Of a stretch of DNA of 64,000 bases, positions 1 through 10,108 are shown in pieces. How positions within the stretch are numbered: position 1 is the first letter of the stretch; each line of letters opens with the position of its first letter. The DNA comes from Rhodocyclaceae bacterium (lineage in GTDB: Bacteria; Pseudomonadota; Gammaproteobacteria; Burkholderiales; Rhodocyclaceae), in assembly GCA_030824275.1 (NCBI GenBank), contig JAVBXY010000021.1:25719-89718 (forward strand), in the 5' to 3' direction. Below the pieces are notes generated by a model. The model saw nothing but the letters and a program-made list of their open reading frames with translations. It was not told the origin of the DNA and ran no database searches. The translations under genes and the position numbers were made by a program.

Positions 1-127
1 GCGCCACGACCGCGACGCTGGCGGCGGGGATGCCGGCGACCTTCAGCGCCTGCGCGACGGACGGCGGCAAGTCACTGGCCGAGACGGCGCCCGCCAGGCA
101 GAACAAGAAGGACAGGAGAATACGCAT
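1..127 (-). CDS. dacB: D-alanyl-D-alanine carboxypeptidase / PBP4 (DacB-type), N-terminal fragment
   Basis: Only the first 42 codons lie in the window; the gene continues beyond base 1. The start ATG is at 127, and the product opens with a signal peptide (MRILLSFLFCLAGAVSA), followed by LPPSVAQALKVAGIPAASVA. That mature start resembles the first helix of class C penicillin-binding protein 4 enzymes of betaproteobacteria, which trim cell-wall peptide stems in the periplasm. The gene is divergent from aacS, with 47 bp between the starts. The family call rests on this short stretch only; another secreted serine hydrolase is possible. Confidence 0.6.
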   Translation of the reverse strand, partial: MRILLSFLFCLAGAVSASDLPPSVAQALKVAGIPAASVAVVA

Positions 128-174
128 GGCCGCATCTTATAGAATCGACCGCATAACAAAGGAGGAGAGCAGCC

Positions 175-2151
175 ATGGAAAACCCCGCCTGGACGCCGTC
201 GGCGGCCACCGTCGGCAATGCCAAGATCACCCGCTTCGCCGAATGGCTGGCCCGCGAACGCGGTCTGCATTTCGCCGACTACGACGCCCTCTGGCAATGG
301 TCGGTAGATGAACTCGATGCCTTCTGGGGCGCGATCTGGGATTACTTCGGCATCCGTTCGACGACACCGCGCGGTGCTGCGCTGGCCGATGCCCGCATGC
401 CCGGCGCGCAGTGGTTTCCCGGCGTCACCCTGAATTACGTGGATCAGGTTTTCCGTCACGCCACCACAGCGCGCCCCGCCATCGTCTTCCGCAGCGAATC
501 CGGCGAACAGCGCGAAATCGGCTGGGCGGAACTCCAGGCCCAGGTCGGCGCACTGGCCGCCACGCTGAAGGCCATGGGTGTGCGGCGCGGCGACCGCGTC
601 GTCGCCTACATGCCGAACATCCCGGAAACCATCGTCGCTTTCCTTGCCACCGCCAGCCTCGGAGCCATCTGGTCGGCCTGCTCGCCGGACATGGGCCGCA
701 TCGCCGTGCTCGACCGCTTCCGCCAGATCGCGCCGAAGGTGATGATCGCCGTGGACGGCTATCGCTACGGTGGCAAGCCGGCCGACCGCCGTGAACTGCT
801 GCACGAAATTCTCGGCGAACTGCCCAGCATCGACCACATGGTCTTGCTACCCTACCTCGACCGCGCCGCCCAGGCGGCCGACTTCGCTCATTGCACTCTG
901 TGGCGCGATGCCATCGCCGAGCCGGCGCCGCTGGTGCCCGAGCATGTGCCCTTCGATCACCCGCTGTGGGTGGTTTATTCCTCCGGCACCACCGGGCTAC
1001 CCAAGCCCATCGTGCATTCTCAGGGCGGCATCGTCATCGAGCAGGTCAAGCTCGGCGCCTTCCATCTCGACCTCGGCCCCGAGGATCGCTTCCACTGGTA
1101 TTCGAGCACCGGCTGGATCATGTGGAACTGCCAGATTTCGGGCCTGCTGGCCGGCAGCACCATTTGCATCTACGACGGTAATCCGGGCTGGCCGGACTGG
1201 AGCGCGCTCTGGCGTTTCGTCGGCGAAACCGGGGTCACTTTTTTTGGCGCCGGTGCGGCTTTCTTTCTCTCCTGTCTCAAGGCCCATGTGGAGCCCAATG
1301 ATGTCGCCGATCTATCCAGGCTGCGCGTCATCGGCTCCACCGGCTCGCCGCTGCCGCCCGAGGGCTATCAGTGGATCTACGATCATGTACGCAGCGACAT
1401 CTGGCTCAACCCGATTTCCGGCGGCACCGATTTCGCCGGCTGCTTCGTCGGCGGCGTGCCGACCCTGCCGGTGTACAACGGCGAGATGCAGTGCCGCTGC
1501 CTGGGCGCCAAGGTCGAGGCCTATGACGACAACGGCAAAGCCCTGATCGACGAAGTCGGCGAGTTGGTGTGCAGCGCACCCATGCCCTCGATGCCACTGC
1601 ATTTCTGGAACGACGAGAACGATGCCCGCTACAAGGAAAGCTACTTCGACGTCTATCCCGGCATCTGGCGCCACGGCGACTGGATCCGCATCACACCACG
1701 CGGCGGCGCCATCATCTATGGCCGCTCCGACGCCACCATCAACCGCCATGGCATCCGCATGGGCACCAGCGAACTGTATCGCGCGGTGGAAGAACTGCCG
1801 GAGGTGCTCGACAGCCTCGTCGTGGATCTCGAATTCCTCGGCCGCGAATCCTACATGCCGCTATTCGTCGTCATGCGCCCCGGCCACGATCTGACGCCGC
1901 AACTGGAAGCGACGATCCGCGAGCGCATCAAGGTCGCCCTGTCGCCACGCCATGTGCCCAACGACGTCTTCCAGGTGAATGAAGTGCCGCGCACCCTGTC
2001 GGGCAAGAAGATGGAGCTGCCGATCAAGAAACTGCTGCTCGGCCATGCGCTGGAGAAGATCGCCAACCCGGACGCGATGGCCAATCCCGCCAGCCTCGAC
2101 TGGTTCGTCGCCTTTGCCGCCAAGCGCGCGGCGCAGGAGCAGGCCGCATGA
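175..2151 (+). CDS. aacS: Acetoacetyl-CoA synthetase (acetoacetate-CoA ligase)
   Basis: An ANL-superfamily ligase of 658 residues that activates acetoacetate to acetoacetyl-CoA with ATP in the cytoplasm. Visible motifs are the phosphate-binding loop YSSGTTGLPKP near residue 266, GSTGSPLPPEG near 385, SGGTDFAGCF shortly after, and the C-terminal SGKKMELP with the expected catalytic lysine near 607. The length fits the acetoacetyl-CoA synthetase subfamily rather than shorter acyl-CoA ligases. The start is set by a GGAGGAG ribosome binding site just upstream. The next gene starts inside its stop codon (ATGA), so the two are translationally coupled. Expected role: feeding ketone bodies or degradation products into central metabolism. 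Confidence 0.92.
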   Translation: MENPAWTPSAATVGNAKITRFAEWLARERGLHFADYDALWQWSVDELDAFWGAIWDYFGIRSTTPRGAALADARMPGAQWFPGVTLNYVDQVFRHATTARPAIVFRSESGEQREIGWAELQAQVGALAATLKAMGVRRGDRVVAYMPNIPETIVAFLATASLGAIWSACSPDMGRIAVLDRFRQIAPKVMIAVDGYRYGGKPADRRELLHEILGELPSIDHMVLLPYLDRAAQAADFAHCTLWRDAIAEPAPLVPEHVPFDHPLWVVYSSGTTGLPKPIVHSQGGIVIEQVKLGAFHLDLGPEDRFHWYSSTGWIMWNCQISGLLAGSTICIYDGNPGWPDWSALWRFVGETGVTFFGAGAAFFLSCLKAHVEPNDVADLSRLRVIGSTGSPLPPEGYQWIYDHVRSDIWLNPISGGTDFAGCFVGGVPTLPVYNGEMQCRCLGAKVEAYDDNGKALIDEVGELVCSAPMPSMPLHFWNDENDARYKESYFDVYPGIWRHGDWIRITPRGGAIIYGRSDATINRHGIRMGTSELYRAVEELPEVLDSLVVDLEFLGRESYMPLFVVMRPGHDLTPQLEATIRERIKVALSPRHVPNDVFQVNEVPRTLSGKKMELPIKKLLLGHALEKIANPDAMANPASLDWFVAFAAKRAAQEQAA

Positions 2152-2705
2152 GCACGCGCGTCGCCGTCGAACTGGCCAAGGCCTACCGCCTGCTCAACCA
2201 CGGCCCCACGGTGCTGGTCTCCAGCGCCCATGGCGGCAAACGCAATGTGATGGCAGCAGCCTGGTCCATGCCCCTGGATTTCGATCCGCCCAAGATCGCG
2301 GTAGTCATCGACAAATCCACGCTGACGCGGGAGCTGGTGGAAGCCTCCGGCGAATTCGTACTCAACGTCCCCGCGCGATTACAGGCCGCTGCAACGCTGG
2401 CAGTGGGCAATGCTTCCGGCCGCGAGATCGACAAGTTCGAAAAAGTCGGCCTTGGCGGGACGGCGGCAACACAGGTGGGCGCCCCTTTGATCGAGGGCTG
2501 CCTCGCCTGGCTGGAGTGCCGCGTGATTCCCGAGCCGCACAACCAGCAGACCTACGATCTCTTTCTCGGCGAAGTGGTCGCCGCCTGGGCCGACCCGGCG
2601 GCCTTCTCCAATGGGCGCTGGCATTTCGAGAATGCCGAGCGGCGCAGCATCCACTACCTGGCCGGCGGTGCCTTCTTCGCCACGGGCGACGCCTTCGAGG
2701 TGTAG
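2148..2705 (+). CDS. Flavin reductase family protein (flavoredoxin-like)
   Basis: A 185-residue flavin-reductase-like domain protein, of the split-barrel FMN-binding type. The N-terminal half has the typical pattern of this family (VLVSSAHGGKRNVMAAAW, then PPKIAVVIDKST and GEFVLNVP). Such proteins reduce FMN or bind it as an electron carrier, often beside oxygenases. Here it overlaps aacS by 4 bp and sits close to a cytochrome P450 and an IclR regulator, so a role as reductase partner in that pathway is possible but not shown. Its last 52 bp overlap the end of the convergent IclR gene. A copy of the dispersed 24-bp repeat lies in frame at 2441-2464. Confidence 0.8.
   Translation: MSTRVAVELAKAYRLLNHGPTVLVSSAHGGKRNVMAAAWSMPLDFDPPKIAVVIDKSTLTRELVEASGEFVLNVPARLQAAATLAVGNASGREIDKFEKVGLGGTAATQVGAPLIEGCLAWLECRVIPEPHNQQTYDLFLGEVVAAWADPAAFSNGRWHFENAERRSIHYLAGGAFFATGDAFEV
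2441..2464 (+). repeat. Dispersed 24-bp repeat, in flavin reductase gene
   Basis: Matches the consensus AAAAGTCGGCGCTGGCG-NN-ACGGC at 20 of 22 fixed positions. Read in frame as KVGLGGTA. Part of the match may be native family sequence. Confidence 0.6.
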
Positions 2706-3496
2706 CCCAGACGCACGCCGATGGCCTCGGCACGAGCCATCACGGCAGCAGCCAGTTTGCTCTTCGGGCTAGCGTCGATCTGACCCGACGTTCCCAGCGC
2801 GGTGATCACCGCGCTGACCTTGCCATGGGCATCGAAGACCGGCGCGGCGACGGCGCTGATGCCGTTTAGCAGCACGTCGCGAACCACCGCGCAACCGGTC
2901 TGGCGTACCTCGTCGAACATCGCCTCGGCCGCCTTGCGGCTGCCGATCAGTTTCTTCTGCGCCGACGTCGCGGCCTTGAGTTCGGACTGGATCAGGGCAT
3001 CGATGGCCTGCGCCTTGCCGAAGGCACCGAAGGCGCGCCCGGTCGCCGACCACAGCACCGGCAGGATGGAGCCGGCGCGCACATTCACCGTCACCGCCTG
3101 TAGCGGCTCTTCCCAGCGCATGATGGTCGGCCCGCCGTTGCCGAGGATGGCGACGAAGGCGGAGACGCCCATGGTCTCGGCCAACTCCGCCAGCGCCGGC
3201 GCCGCCAGGCCGACCACGTCGGTCTGGCGCATGGCGGCGAGGCCGATGGCGATGGCTTCCGCCCCCAGCAGGTAGCGGCCGCTTTGCGGATCCTGCTCGA
3301 CGAAACCGGTGTCCTTGAGGCTGGCGAGGTAGCGGTGCAGCTTGGCCGCCGGCGCCTCCAGCTCGGCAGCCAGATGGCTCAGGGTGGCTGCACCGCCAAG
3401 GCGGCCCAGGGTCTTGAGGACCACCAAACCATACTCGGCGGACTGCACCTTCTGGCGACGCGGGGGATCACGAGTGAGTTCTTGACTGTTACGCAT
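2654..3496 (-). CDS. IclR-family transcriptional regulator
   Basis: About 280 residues with an N-terminal winged helix (AEYGLVVLKTLGRLGGAATL, then LAAELEAPAAKLHRYLASL) and a C-terminal effector-binding domain (AVVRDVLLNGISAVAAPVFD). IclR proteins usually control nearby catabolic genes in response to a small metabolite. I chose the ATG at 3496, but the start at 3514 is also possible. The gene is divergent from the P450 gene, with a 15-bp perfect palindrome over its own start region, which suggests autoregulation and control of the P450. Its 3' end overlaps the flavin reductase gene on the opposite strand. Confidence 0.85.
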   Translation of the reverse strand: MRNSQELTRDPPRRQKVQSAEYGLVVLKTLGRLGGAATLSHLAAELEAPAAKLHRYLASLKDTGFVEQDPQSGRYLLGAEAIAIGLAAMRQTDVVGLAAPALAELAETMGVSAFVAILGNGGPTIMRWEEPLQAVTVNVRAGSILPVLWSATGRAFGAFGKAQAIDALIQSELKAATSAQKKLIGSRKAAEAMFDEVRQTGCAVVRDVLLNGISAVAAPVFDAHGKVSAVITALGTSGQIDASPKSKLAAAVMARAEAIGVRLGYTSKASPVAKKAPPAR

Positions 3497-3523
3497 TGCG
3501 TAAGTATCGTACATTTTGCGTAA
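3489..3523. promoter_or_regulatory. Probable IclR operator between iclR-like gene and P450
   Basis: A perfect palindrome TTACGCATTGCGTAA lies at 3489-3503, and its right half TTGCGTAA recurs at 3516-3523, 20 bp (two helical turns) further on. The block covers the start region of the IclR gene and lies 25-59 bp before the P450 start. The position and symmetry fit an IclR dimer site controlling both divergent genes. Assignment is by inference. Confidence 0.6.
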
Positions 3524-3547
3524 CAAGAAAACCATATGGAGACAGCC

Positions 3548-4789
3548 ATGCCCGCCACACAGACATTCCCCCCCGGCAAAGCCAGCGAAGTGGTCGCCAG
3601 TTTCGATCTGCGCCACCTGCCCGCCGACTTCTACGACAACCCGTTTCCCTACTACCATGCGCTGCGCGAACTGGACCCCGTGCATCGCATGCCCGACGGC
3701 AGCATCTTCATCACCCGCCATGCGGATCTGATGGCGGTGTACAAAGACACCACCACCTTCAGCTCGGACAAGAAGAAGGAATTCAAACCCAAGCTGGGCG
3801 ATTCGCCGCTCTACGAGCACCACACCACCAGTCTTGTCTTCAGCGATCCGCCATCCCACACGCGGGTGCGGCGACTGATGGCCGGGGCGCTGACGCCACG
3901 CCACATCGCGGCGATGGAAGCGGGACTGGAAACACTGGTGGCGACGCTGCTGGACAAGCTGGACGCCAAGGGCGACGTTGACCTGATCGAGGACTATGCG
4001 GGCGCGATTCCGGTGGAAATCATCGGCAACCTGCTCGGCGTGCCGGTCGATGAGCGGGAGCCGCTACGCGAATGGTCGCTGGCGGTGCTCGGCGCCCTGG
4101 AGCCGGTGCTAACGCCGGCCATGGCGGAACGCGGCAACCGCTCCATCGAGCAGATGGAGGCCTACCTCAATGTGCTGATCGAGAACCGTCGCAAGAATCC
4201 GGGCAACCCGGACACCGACATGCTGACGCGCCTGATCGAAGGCGAGAACGGTGAAAAGCTCCAGCCCAAGGAGCTGATGCACAACTGCATCTTCCTGCTC
4301 AATGCTGGCCACGAGACGACCACCAACCTGATTGGCAACGGCCTCGTCGCGCTGCATGAATGGCCGGAGGAAAAAGCCAAACTGATCGCCAATCCGGAGC
4401 TGATCAAGACGGCGGTGGATGAGTTTCTGCGCATGGAAAGCTCGAACCAGCTCGGCAATCGGCTGGCCACCTGCGACACGCAAATCGGCGGCGTTCCGGT
4501 GGCCGAAGGAACCTTCGTCACCCTGTGCATCGGCGGCGCCAATCGGGACCCGGCCCAGTTTCCCGACCCGGATCGGCTGGACATCGCTCGCTCACCGAAC
4601 CGGCACCTGGCTTTCGGTTCCGGCATCCACCAATGCGTCGGCATGGCACTGGGCAAGCTGGAAGGCAAGGTAGCCATCGGCCGCTTCCTCGAACGCTTCC
4701 CGAACTACACGCTGCTACCGGGCGTGCAGCGCGGCGGGCGGGCGCGCTTCCGTGGCTTCCTGCATGCACCGGCACGAGTCAAACCGTAG
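3548..4789 (+). CDS. Cytochrome P450
   Basis: A soluble bacterial-type P450 of about 413 residues, without membrane anchor. The I-helix oxygen-activation motif is NAGHETTTN near residue 251, the K-helix ExxR is EFLR near 291, and the heme-thiolate loop is FGSGIHQCVG with the ligand cysteine near 363. It should need a ferredoxin and reductase; none is adjacent, though a flavin reductase lies upstream. I chose the ATG at 3548 because GGAG is well spaced before it; an in-frame ATG at 3536 would add four residues. The substrate cannot be told from the sequence. The IclR regulator and acetoacetyl-CoA synthetase suggest a catabolic pathway. Confidence 0.9.
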   Translation: MPATQTFPPGKASEVVASFDLRHLPADFYDNPFPYYHALRELDPVHRMPDGSIFITRHADLMAVYKDTTTFSSDKKKEFKPKLGDSPLYEHHTTSLVFSDPPSHTRVRRLMAGALTPRHIAAMEAGLETLVATLLDKLDAKGDVDLIEDYAGAIPVEIIGNLLGVPVDEREPLREWSLAVLGALEPVLTPAMAERGNRSIEQMEAYLNVLIENRRKNPGNPDTDMLTRLIEGENGEKLQPKELMHNCIFLLNAGHETTTNLIGNGLVALHEWPEEKAKLIANPELIKTAVDEFLRMESSNQLGNRLATCDTQIGGVPVAEGTFVTLCIGGANRDPAQFPDPDRLDIARSPNRHLAFGSGIHQCVGMALGKLEGKVAIGRFLERFPNYTLLPGVQRGGRARFRGFLHAPARVKP

Positions 4790-4805
4790 TGCGAACAGCC
4801 ATCTC

Positions 4806-4829
4806 GCCGTATCGCCAGCGCCGACTTTT
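4806..4829 (-). repeat. Dispersed 24-bp repeat, P450/NnrU gap
   Basis: Perfect at all 22 fixed positions. Its first A is the last base of the NnrU stop codon TGA. Confidence 0.9.
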
Positions 4830-5404
4830 CAGAACGGTCGCACGCCGATCAACCATTCGTGGCCGTAGCGCATGAACAGCGCGGCGGCCACGAGGCCGGC
4901 CACTACCGCAATGATGTCGCGCGAAATGCCGGCGGCGGGATAGGCACGGCCGGCAAGCCGGTCGCGACGACGGGCCGAGATGAAAGCGGCAATGGCCCAG
5001 GCGAGGAAGCCGCCGAACAGGATCACATCGTTGAGATTGCCGTTGGCGATTAAATGGGCCAGTGCCCAGAGCTTGGTGCCGGCGACCATGGGGTGGCCGA
5101 TGGCTGCCTTGATCCGGGTGCCCGACACGTAGGCCGCCACCAGCAAGACGAAGGCCGGCAGGATCAGCAGCGAGGCGACATGACGCGTCCACGGCGGTGG
5201 GCTCCAGAGAATCAGCGGATCGATCCGGGACTGGCCGTAGCCGTAAATGATCAGACCAAAGCCCACCAGCGACACCAGCGTGTACAAGCCTTTCCAGCGG
5301 GCTTCGCCCAGGCTGGCAAGGCGGGCGGTGCGCCAGTCGTCGGCAACGATACGCACCGAATGGGCGCCGAGGAATAGAACCAGACCGAGGATCAGTAGAC
5401 TCAT
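4829..5404 (-). CDS. NnrU family integral membrane protein
   Basis: A 191-residue inner-membrane protein with about six hydrophobic segments. The N-terminal stretch (LGLVLFLGAHSVRIVADDWR) and the GHPMVAGTKLWALAHL block are typical of the NnrU family, first linked to nitric oxide metabolism in denitrifiers; its molecular role is unclear. The start at 5404 is preferred because AGGAAA precedes it; an ATG at 5422 is possible. The stop codon TGA shares its last base with a dispersed 24-bp repeat (4806-4829). No denitrification genes are visible nearby. Confidence 0.8.
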   Translation of the reverse strand: MSLLILGLVLFLGAHSVRIVADDWRTARLASLGEARWKGLYTLVSLVGFGLIIYGYGQSRIDPLILWSPPPWTRHVASLLILPAFVLLVAAYVSGTRIKAAIGHPMVAGTKLWALAHLIANGNLNDVILFGGFLAWAIAAFISARRRDRLAGRAYPAAGISRDIIAVVAGLVAAALFMRYGHEWLIGVRPF

Positions 5405-5497
5405 GGCGGTTTCCTGCAACAATGAAGTGCGGCAATCTTACTTGTGCCAGGCGCCCGGCGGGCCCATCTTGGCAGCATGTCCAACAGGAGCCCCATC

Positions 5498-6343
5498 ATG
5501 AGCACCCGACAACTCCAGCAAATCATTCCTGGCGCCCAGACCTCCGACGGTGCCGGCGTCAGCCTGCGCCGCAGCCTTGGCCAGAGCCAGAGCGCCCGCG
5601 TCGATCCCTTCCTGATGCTCGACGAGTTTTCCTCCGATGATCCGGACGACTACATCGCCGGCTTTCCACCCCATCCGCACCGGGGTTTCGAGACTGTCAC
5701 CTACATGCTCGACGGCCACATGCTGCACGAGGACCATCTCGGCAACCGGGGTGACCTGCTCCCTGGCGGTGCCCAATGGATGACCGCCGGACGCGGCATC
5801 ATCCATTCTGAAATGCCGCAGCAGGAGAGCGGTCGCATGCGCGGCTTCCAGCTCTGGATCAACCTGCCGGCCGCAGAGAAGATGAAGCCCGCCCTATACC
5901 GCGACATCCGCCCCGAGGAAATTCCCACTGTGCCCCTGCCCGCCGGGGGCGAAGTCCGCATCGTCGCCGGTTCAGCCGTCGGTGTCGCCGGACCGATTCA
6001 GGGCCTTTCCACCGAACCGCTATATCTCGACGTGCGCCTGCCCGACGGTGGCCGTTTCGATCACACGCTACCGGCGGGACACAGCGCTTTCCTCTATACC
6101 TACGAGGGCAGTCTCACCGTGGGCGAGGACCTGCGGCAACTGCCAGCCCAAAGCGCCGGCGTCCTGTCCAGCGGCGAAGCACTGAGCGTTCACGCCGCCA
6201 GCGGCCCCACCCGCTTCCTGTTGCTGGCGGCCAAGCCCATCGGCGAACCGATCGTCCAGTACGGCCCCTTCGTCATGAACACCCGCGCCGAGATCGAACA
6301 GGCCATGGACGACTACCGCAACAACCGCCTGACGGAGGGCTGA
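5498..6343 (+). CDS. Pirin family protein (bicupin)
   Basis: A 281-residue pirin-like protein with two cupin folds. The N-terminal cupin has the metal-binding pattern FPPHPHRGFETVTYML followed by HEDHLGN and the MPQQESG segment, all typical of pirins; some members have quercetinase activity, most have no proven substrate. The ATG at 5498 has AGGAG eight bases upstream and matches the usual family start; an upstream in-frame ATG at 5444 is unlikely. It stands alone between the divergent NnrU gene and a diguanylate cyclase. Confidence 0.88.
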   Translation: MSTRQLQQIIPGAQTSDGAGVSLRRSLGQSQSARVDPFLMLDEFSSDDPDDYIAGFPPHPHRGFETVTYMLDGHMLHEDHLGNRGDLLPGGAQWMTAGRGIIHSEMPQQESGRMRGFQLWINLPAAEKMKPALYRDIRPEEIPTVPLPAGGEVRIVAGSAVGVAGPIQGLSTEPLYLDVRLPDGGRFDHTLPAGHSAFLYTYEGSLTVGEDLRQLPAQSAGVLSSGEALSVHAASGPTRFLLLAAKPIGEPIVQYGPFVMNTRAEIEQAMDDYRNNRLTEG

Positions 6344-6403
6344 GCCGCCGATGCGCTCTCACTTTCGTTAGAATCGCCGAAAAAATACGAACAGGGGAGC
6401 GCA

Positions 6404-7357
6404 ATGAACAAGGTCACCGGACAAGAGCACGGCTTTGCCGTGAACCTGATGCAGCATCTGGTCGTGCCGACCTTCGTTCTCGATCCCGACTGTCGCGTCA
6501 TCATCTGGAACCGGGCCTGCGAACGCCTCACTGGCGTTCCGGCCAAAGATGTCCTCGGCACACGGGAACACTGGCGTGCCTTCTACGACGCGCCGCGCCC
6601 CTGTCTCGCCGATCTGGTTGTGCTGGGCCGCACCGGTGAAATGGAAGCCCTCTACATCGACGCCGGCAACCCATCGGAACTGGCGCACTGCGTGCGTGCG
6701 ACCAACTGGTGCGCCATGCCGCAAGCAGGCACGAAACTATTTCTCGCCGTCGATGCCGGTCCCATCTACGATGACGAAGGCAATCTGCTGGCCGTCGTGG
6801 AAACCCTGCGTGACATGACCGAGCAAAAGCGCGCGCAAACCGCGCTGGAACACCTCGCGTGCAGCGATGGCCTCACCGGCGTCGCCAATCGCCGCAGCTT
6901 CGACGAAAAGCTACGTCACGAATGGCGGCGGGAACGGCGCGACGCCCAGCATCTGTCGCTGCTGATGATCGACGTCGACCATTTCAAGCGCTACAACGAC
7001 ACCTACGGTCACCAGCAGGGCGACGAATGCCTGCGGCGCATCGCCGGCGCCATGACCGAAGTGGTCTTCCGCCCCGCCGACATGGTCGCCCGTTACGGCG
7101 GCGAAGAGTTCGGCATCATCCTGCCGGTCACCGACATCGAAGGCGCCAGCGTGGTCGCCGGGCGGATACAGGAGCGCGTGGCGGAAATGAACATTCCCCA
7201 CGCCACCAGCGATGAAGGGCGCGTCACCCTGAGCATCGGTATCGCTACCAACGCACCAGCCGATGGCGATCAGGCGGAAGCCCTGCTACTGGCGGCCGAC
7301 GCCGCCCTCTACGAGGCCAAGCACGCCGGCCGGAATCGGCTGGCACGGGCCAACTGA
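6404..7357 (+). CDS. Diguanylate cyclase with N-terminal PAS domain
   Basis: A 317-residue cytoplasmic protein that should make cyclic di-GMP from two GTP. A PAS domain occupies about residues 12-135 (VPTFVLDPDCRVIIWNRACE is its start), then a linker DMTEQKRAQTALEHLA and a GGDEF domain with DGLTGVANRRSF and an active GGEEF near residue 230. The inhibitory I-site RxxD is present (RPAD, five residues before GGEEF), so product inhibition is expected. No membrane segments are seen. A c-di-GMP riboswitch 2.7 kb away and a c-di-GMP phosphodiesterase at 34-36 kb show active c-di-GMP signalling in this genome. Confidence 0.92.
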   Translation: MNKVTGQEHGFAVNLMQHLVVPTFVLDPDCRVIIWNRACERLTGVPAKDVLGTREHWRAFYDAPRPCLADLVVLGRTGEMEALYIDAGNPSELAHCVRATNWCAMPQAGTKLFLAVDAGPIYDDEGNLLAVVETLRDMTEQKRAQTALEHLACSDGLTGVANRRSFDEKLRHEWRRERRDAQHLSLLMIDVDHFKRYNDTYGHQQGDECLRRIAGAMTEVVFRPADMVARYGGEEFGIILPVTDIEGASVVAGRIQERVAEMNIPHATSDEGRVTLSIGIATNAPADGDQAEALLLAADAALYEAKHAGRNRLARAN

Positions 7358-7367
7358 GCGGAAACGC

Positions 7368-7532
7368 TCAGGGGGTGTAGGCGATAAACAGCGACTTCGG
7401 CGTCCCGCACTCGGGACAGACCCAGTCGTCCGGGATGTCTTCCCAGCGGGTGCCCGGAGGAATGCCCTCATCGGGCAAGCCCAGTTCCTCGTTGTAGGGG
7501 AAAAAGCAGGCGCTGCATTGGTATTGGGCCAT
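7368..7532 (-). CDS. Rubredoxin
   Basis: A 54-residue rubredoxin-type one-iron electron carrier. The two iron-binding pairs are CSAC (residues 6-9) and CPECG near residue 40, with the conserved PGTRWEDIPDDWVCP segment between them. The start codon is at 7532; longer in-frame extension to 7622 lacks family similarity. It is convergent with the diguanylate cyclase gene, and 10 bp separate their ends. Rubredoxins pass electrons to oxygenases, to alkane hydroxylases or to superoxide and NO reductases; no partner is adjacent. Confidence 0.9.
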   Translation of the reverse strand: MAQYQCSACFFPYNEELGLPDEGIPPGTRWEDIPDDWVCPECGTPKSLFIAYTP

Positions 7533-7729
7533 GGTCGTCAGACTCTCTTTTATGGGTGTACTACGTTGGGGAGCCGCGATTGTGCCCAAGAATTCGTGTG
7601 GCGGCACAAGAGATCGGCACAAAATTTCATATCAATGAAAAATAGCGCACTAAAATGCATCACCCTCACTTGTCGCGCCTCAAGACGGCCAGCAGAAATA
7701 GCAACCGATAGGAAAACTTGCCTTCCCCT

Positions 7730-7758
7730 CTTGAAGTCCGTCATGCGAGCCCCTATTA
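7730..7758 (+). promoter_or_regulatory. Sigma-32 (RpoH) heat-shock promoter of groESL
   Basis: CTTGAA at 7730-7735, a 14-base spacer, then CCCCTATTA at 7750-7758. This closely follows the RpoH consensus (CTTGAA, 13-17 bases, CCCCATnT). It directly abuts the CIRCE element and lies upstream of groES. Confidence 0.8.
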
Positions 7759-7785
7759 TTAGCACTCGTTGGCGGTGAGTGCTAA
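7759..7785 (+). promoter_or_regulatory. CIRCE operator (HrcA binding site)
   Basis: TTAGCACTC, nine bases, GAGTGCTAA: a perfect 9-bp inverted repeat matching the CIRCE consensus for the HrcA heat-shock repressor. With the sigma-32 promoter just upstream, groESL appears to be under double control. The rest of the 7533-7883 gap, including the long leader to groES, shows nothing else recognisable. Confidence 0.97.
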
Positions 7786-7883
7786 CAGCACCCCATGAGC
7801 TCATGGGCCGCTCGACTTGAACCCGCGACTCCGTCGCGCCGCATTTATCCTGCAACAACCCAGATCAAGAGGAGATCAACCCC

Positions 7884-8174
7884 ATGAAAATCCGTCCTTT
7901 GCATGACCGCGTTATCGTCAAGCGTCTCGAGGAAGAGCGCAAGACCGCTTCCGGCATCGTCATTCCCGATGCCGCTGCTGAAAAGCCCGATCAAGGTGAA
8001 GTCGTCGCCGTCGGCGCCGGCAAGATCCTCGACGATGGCAAGGTTCGCCCGATGGCCGTCAAGGCCGGCGACCGCGTGCTCTTCGGCAAGTACTCCGGCC
8101 AGACCGTCAAGGTCGACGGCGACGAGCTGCTGGTGATGCGCGAAGAAGACATTATGGGCGTTGTTGAAGCCTGA
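7884..8174 (+). CDS. groES: Co-chaperonin GroES
   Basis: The 96-residue Hsp10 partner of GroEL. It has the family start [14 protein letters not shown], the mobile-loop region [19 protein letters not shown] and the C-terminal [20 protein letters not shown]. Seven subunits cap the GroEL ring and help close the folding chamber. A GAGGAG ribosome binding site precedes the start. groEL follows after 27 bp in the same operon; transcription is expected from the sigma-32 promoter under HrcA control. Confidence 0.98.
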   Translation: MKIRPLHDRVIVKRLEEERKTASGIVIPDAAAEKPDQGEVVAVGAGKILDDGKVRPMAVKAGDRVLFGKYSGQTVKVDGDELLVMREEDIMGVVEA

Positions 8175-8198
8175 TCAATACTGAATACAAGGAGATAA

Positions 8199-9851
<1,653 letters not shown>

Positions 9852-9933
9852 TCTCCGATTACATCCTCCGGTAGGAAACAGGGGAAACCCCGGCTTCCCC
9901 CGTACCCCCTTCCTACTGGATGTGCAGCACCAA

Positions 9934-9964
9934 GAAACCCGGCTTCGGCCGGGTTTCTTTTTTT
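9934..9964 (+). terminator. Intrinsic terminator of groESL
   Basis: Stem GAAACCCGGC (9934-9943), TTCG loop, GCCGGGTTTC (9948-9957), then seven T. A textbook Rho-independent terminator after groEL. Confidence 0.95.
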
Positions 9965-10011
9965 CAGAATCAGGCATATACTGACTGTAAGCTTTTGTGA
10001 GCTTTGCATTC

Positions 10012-10099
10012 TGCATAAGGCAAACCCGTCGAAAGACGGCGACGCAAAGTCACCGGCCTACCGCGCGCAGCAAGGCGCCAGGGCAGCGGAACTACCAGG
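10012..10099 (+). promoter_or_regulatory. Cyclic di-GMP-I (GEMM) riboswitch
   Basis: The leader carries the diagnostic GEMM-I pieces in order: AAGGCAAACC, a hairpin CCGTCGAAAGACGG with GAAA loop, GACGCAAAGTC, CCGGCCTACC, then a second hairpin arm closing near the ribosome binding site AGGAG (10097-10101). In known members the GCAAACC and GACGCAAAG segments build the ligand pocket. It sits immediately before the 10109 gene, so c-di-GMP probably controls expression of that gene. An aptamer folding check would settle the exact edges. Confidence 0.88.
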
Positions 10100-10108
10100 A
10101 GATCGCAA

